DNA of 62,608 nt from Lichtheimia corymbifera B2541. Lineage: Eukaryota; Mucoromycota; Mucoromycetes; Mucorales; Lichtheimiaceae. How positions within the stretch are numbered: the first letter of the stretch is position 1; each line of letters starts with the position of its first letter. Position numbers and translations under genes: made by a program. The notes below the pieces were generated by a model. It was not told the origin of the DNA, ran no database searches, and saw nothing but the letters and a program-made list of their open reading frames with translations. Shown piece by piece: positions 58,863 through 62,608 of this stretch. The stretch is taken from contig JNEU01000923.1 of the NCBI GenBank assembly GCA_000697475.1, forward strand, positions 1 through 62,608, read 5' to 3'.

Positions 58863-61480
58863 CTAGTTTGAGGAATGAATTTTTCTTTTCCGGAAGTAAG
58901 CCTTTGTACATTGGATCTTGTGTTGTCGCTGTTCAACGAGGTGTTGTAATTCTTCGTCTTTCATGTTGTATCCTCTCTCGGTAAAATCATCTGGAAGTGC
59001 ATTCTCGTCCGTTTCAGTATCCCCAGATGATGCTGTCGTCTCTGATATTAGCGTAGGTTGAGATGTGCTGGTTGTTGTGGTTGGAGCTGATAGAGGATCT
59101 TTCACAACATCTGGAAGCACCGTTTGATCAGTTCGTGGATCGAGAACCATTTGGTCAGGGAGTGACTTTTGGATCCGTCTGATTTTTGCAGCCAACAATC
59201 TTCGTCTTTTTACTGTTCGTGTTGCCTTATATCTCTGCATGAGCTTTTCATCGTGTAGCTTCTCTTCTGGTTGACATGATGCCTTGTATCTTGGACCATA
59301 TTTGCTTTTCCTCTTTGTCGTTCAACTTGTAGATTGACGTACCCTTCACACAGAACTTAATCGGATCCAATAGTATATTCGTTGTGTCAGTCTCTTGAAG
59401 CGTGCGCTTGATACCAAAAGTGATCATGTCCAGTCTTTAGTTTTTGGAAATGTAGGCCTTCTCGATTGTATGTGAGCCTGCCGAATGTCCCATCACACGA
59501 CGCGCAGCCATGTCATCTCCAGTCTTGTGTAGGATATTGGCAAAATTACGTCTGAAAGCGTAAAGAGTACCATCAACTATAAGGATAAAGCCAATATTAG
59601 TTGAGTAAGAGTTAAAATCTTATCCCATGGAAACTTACTTGTCAACCCGGATTTGATCAACAGTCTTTTAAACTTGTAATTGGCGGCGTCAGTGCTCCTC
59701 TGACACAATGGTGTTGAATCGTAAGAAATATTCCAAGGATCGTCTTGATGGATTGATGTCTCATGTTGGCTTGAGTGTCGAGTAGACACTGGTGATACAG
59801 CTAAAGAATGTGCTTCACGGCGACCTTGCTCAATAGCAGAGGATGTGTGTTGAGTAAAATGAGTCGAAGGCGTACGATGATCCACAATATCCAATTCATC
59901 ATGTGCAAGTTGTTGAACTTGAAGATCCAATGCCTGTTGACCCACTGAAGGCGATTGCTGTTGTTGCTGTTGTGGTTCCACTGGGGTTAATCCCTGTTGA
60001 CCCATCAAAGCCGATCTCTGTTGATCCATCAAACCCAGTCCTTGTTGACCCATAAAACCCATCGACGCCATGGCTTGGAAAGGCAGTTGCTGGCCTGGAT
60101 AATGATACATGTAATGCCATGGGATTGCTGGTGGTGGATATATTGGAAAAGGCATCATGGGCTGTGGTGGCATATTCGTATATGCGTAAGGACACTGCAT
60201 ACTCATTAATATAAAAACGAGATGATTTGAATCTTGGCACTTACCTTCCATTGAAGATATTTGCGATACTTTTCAGGTATGTCTGTCTGTGCACATAATG
60301 ATGATATCCGGGTTCCAGTGTGCGCGATTGTTGCTATTAAAAATCCCGTCTGCATGGCCATGGAACCTTCATCATGCTTCAAAGATGTCTCCACTAGTCT
60401 TGCTGCTTCTTTATACCCGAACACTGCGGCAGGTCTGACCTTTGCGCTAAGCCAATTGTTGCCAGCCAATTCGCATAAGGTAGCCTTGACCTCCCGTCTG
60501 AAGGTAGGAGGGATGTATCTTGTTGGATTCCGTCTTCTTGCCTACACAACATCATGCTATTTAGTGACACGTTCTACTATTATTCGGATATTTTATTACC
60601 TCTGCAATGAAAGCTTGGACCTCTTTACACAGTGTCTCGACCTGTAACTTGTCTTCAATTCTTCCTTTCGCCGTGAGCGCACGCTCAGCGCAGTATGCAA
60701 TGACATTGTCTGTATGTATAGGGAGATATTGAGCTATGAATACAAAACAATAACACACTCATTAGGCTTACCTTGCGTGAATACTTCTTCTCCCCAATAA
60801 TAAGACAAGTCGGCTTGTGGAAGCTCATCAACTACTCCACCTTGCTGTTCAAGCTTCTCTGATCGTCTCGAATCGATAAATGTCGACCAGCGTGCAAAGT
60901 ATTCTGCATATGTCATCTCTGTTCTTGATGCAAATGTTGATTGCTGTTGCTCGCTGTAGGTACGATACCGGGTCTTTTGAGGAATCAATCTTCATGAGTG
61001 CAATCGTATACACGTCATCCACAATATAGTGAGCATGTCGTCAGCTTGGCACCAATCACCGGGGTTTGATCCATGTACGTTATGCTTCTTGTTGATTAGC
61101 ATTTTCACCTCGTTGACCCAAGATCGATCAATCGGGGAGTACGATGATGAGATACTGTATTGGCTGTGGAAGGAGGTACATCTGCCGATGTTGCAACACC
61201 CTCATCAACTTGTTGGCTCTGTCGTACGTCTGCAACCATTTCATCGATTGGTTGTTGTAGGATACGATCGACAGCTTCATGAGTATCGCGGGAAGATGTT
61301 TGCACAGTCGATGACGTTGTAATGTCACTTGTGCTTCGGTTGCGTTTATTGCCCCCTGATGATTGTTGCCCTTTTGTTTTGTCGAGAGATGACTTTTGGA
61401 TGGTAGATGCTGAAATGGTCCCTGAGCTGCCACTACTTTCGGCTGAAGAACAAGGATCGCGGATGGCATTGGGTCAGAGT
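58863..61480 (-). pseudogene. Tyrosine recombinase (Crypton / DUF3435 captain-like), damaged
   Basis: Site-specific recombinase fold of a mobile element. Reconstructed exons complement(59437..59576, 59639..60194, 60245..60541, 60600..60709, 60772..60989) join in frame; a Ser/Thr-rich upstream exon ends at 61109 and its start was not found. N-terminal domain: MTYAEYFARWSTFI onward. First catalytic Arg: HTGTRISSL near 60340. A Gln/Met/Pro-rich segment of about 170 residues (59680-60194) lies between this and the second box LYAFRRNFANIL...VMGHSAGSHTIEKAYIS, which supplies the second Arg, His and Tyr. An in-frame TAA (59437-59439) follows KN directly, yet the same frame continues RLDMITFGIKRTLQ and, after a one-base shift near 59270, PEEKLHDEKLMQRYKATR to 58863. 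The C-terminus therefore looks broken, while a shorter catalytic product ending at the TAA remains possible. Family assignment is from motif order only. Confidence 0.65.
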
Positions 61481-62608
61481 CGTTCAACTGTTCTTGGGTC
61501 GCGCACCATTTGTGGCAAAGATCCCTGAATGTGATTGATCTTTTTTTGGACACCAAAGAGTTCATATGCATGCCCAACACCTCATAACGAGAACAGCGTC
61601 AATAATCAAAGACCAGGAGACTTGGGTCGATCTTGACATTGGGATTCTTTGCTCCTTAACCGAGGTACTCTTGCCACCAACAAAGAACGCAGCTACTAAA
61701 ATACATATCAACATACATGCTATGAATGAATATGGAAGTAGGTAATCTTACATACATAACACAAAGACCCCATCCAGGAAGGATAGGACCAATCACCATA
61801 AGAAAAGAATGAAAACAAGTAACAATGAAGCACTACAGGGATCAATACAGTGATCAATGTATGCAATCACACATAGGATCCTTGGCACTTACCACAAGGC
61901 ACTGATGGGATATGCAATCACGTAGAGGAAGAAGATGCGTGATAATAATGCTGGAGACAACATCCTTGTTTATATGTGGGTGGGCGTGAGAATTGTTGTC
62001 CATGCAAGAAAGGAGGATACCGTGATTGATTGATTGATTGAAATGACTGATAAAGTGGTCAAGCCATCTTAGCATACTTGATCAAAGGTGATGCATCATC
62101 AACAACATGATGAATCCACTTACTGTCAAGAAGGACATGATAAAGAATGGGACCAGTGCCATCAATCAAAGCACCATATTTGGTAGGGGAATTACTACGC
62201 CCGCACCAAAATCCCATCTCGCCCGCACCAAAAAAAATAGGCATGCTAGTCATATACTCAGATCAGCCAATTAATATAAAATGATATAAACACAGCACCT
62301 TTATGCCCTCGCTGGCATAATGTCACGTGCATTATTCATCATACCCGCACCATTTTTGCACTTGAGTCTTTCATGCAATGCATCCATCATGGCACATGTA
62401 TATGTCCACCATGCCCGCACCATTTTTACACTCGAGTCTTTTATGCATTTACGATTAATTCGAAAGCGTTGTATTTTGTAGCATGGTGTCATAATAATGG
62501 TGTCATAATAGTCAGGATGAAGTCATCACTTATTGCTTAACTATGGGTAGTACATGATTGTGTGTGGTGGTTATTCAGGGACGAATTTAACTAAGAATGC
62601 CAGGGTGA
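61481..62608. other. Right-end non-genic DNA
   Basis: No gene supported. Holds a GATT tetranucleotide run (about 62021-62040) and repeated CCCGCACCA-containing units (listed separately). Upstream parts of the recombinase gene may begin here. Confidence 0.45.
62340..62447. repeat. Two-copy 38-bp direct repeat (period 70 bp)
   Basis: The units at 62340-62377 and 62410-62447 share CCCGCACCATTTTT followed by a GCACTTGAGTCTTT-like segment ending ATGCA, with about five differences. Shorter relatives of the CCCGCACCA core occur at 62199-62208 and 62221-62230. Confidence 0.8.

Overview
This window looks like nuclear DNA from an early-diverging filamentous fungus. Mucoromycota (a Mucorales-type zygomycete) is the best guess, inferred from protein character and gene structure rather than from a database search. 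The genes are dense in short introns (mostly 50-75 nt, ending in a TATAG-, TTAG- or CAG-like acceptor). There are no operons, Shine-Dalgarno sites, rRNA or convincing tRNA genes. I rebuilt the exons by hand. Nearly every model closes in phase and gives a protein of the usual family length, which is the main support for the coordinates.

Layout. 1-0.8 kb: 5' exons of a membrane protein with a Cys-rich ectodomain (minus, cut by the window edge). 3.4-5.0 kb: a divergent pair, glucosamine-6-phosphate N-acetyltransferase (minus) and a YCII-domain protein (plus). 6.6-15.2 kb: one very large 20-exon gene (about 2445 aa) for a hybrid histidine kinase with an N-terminal kinase-like domain, a predicted ATPase, GAF, HisKA/HATPase and receiver domains. 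It converges on a small two-helix membrane protein (minus). A G-protein alpha subunit (minus) follows. 20.2 kb: a small unknown protein behind a TATA box. 21.7-26.3 kb: XRN1 5'-3' exoribonuclease (minus). 27.1-32.1 kb: a peroxisomal-type enoyl-CoA hydratase, eIF3e and a SAM methyltransferase (plus). 32.2-40.9 kb: a gene-poor accessory block dominated by nested inverted repeats. 40.9-54.1 kb: an MFS transporter, HECT E3 ligase, THOC3-like WD40 protein, coiled-coil protein and LDB/SEUSS-like adaptor (all plus). 54.3-58.6 kb: a divergent pair, CDK7-like kinase (minus) and TEF1 (plus). 58.9-61.5 kb: a damaged tyrosine-recombinase gene (minus), then repeat-bearing DNA to the end.

Functions. Most genes are housekeeping: mRNA decay, mRNA export, transcription, translation, chitin-precursor synthesis, ubiquitination and signalling. 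They are independent units and not a pathway cluster. The accessory content is the roughly 6 kb repeat block and the recombinase remnant.

Most unusual points: (1) six introns in three genes can only be joined in frame with GC-AG splice sites, about 6 of roughly 100 introns; (2) a giant imperfect palindrome of about 4.8 kb carries arrays of 150-200 bp repeats in both arms and sits beside a second foldback of about 650 bp; (3) a tyrosine recombinase has a Gln/Met/Pro-rich stretch inside its catalytic domain and its C-terminus is cut by a stop and a frameshift; (4) a 6-nt micro-exon in the MFS gene; (5) the kinase-like domain of the histidine kinase has lost its catalytic motifs.
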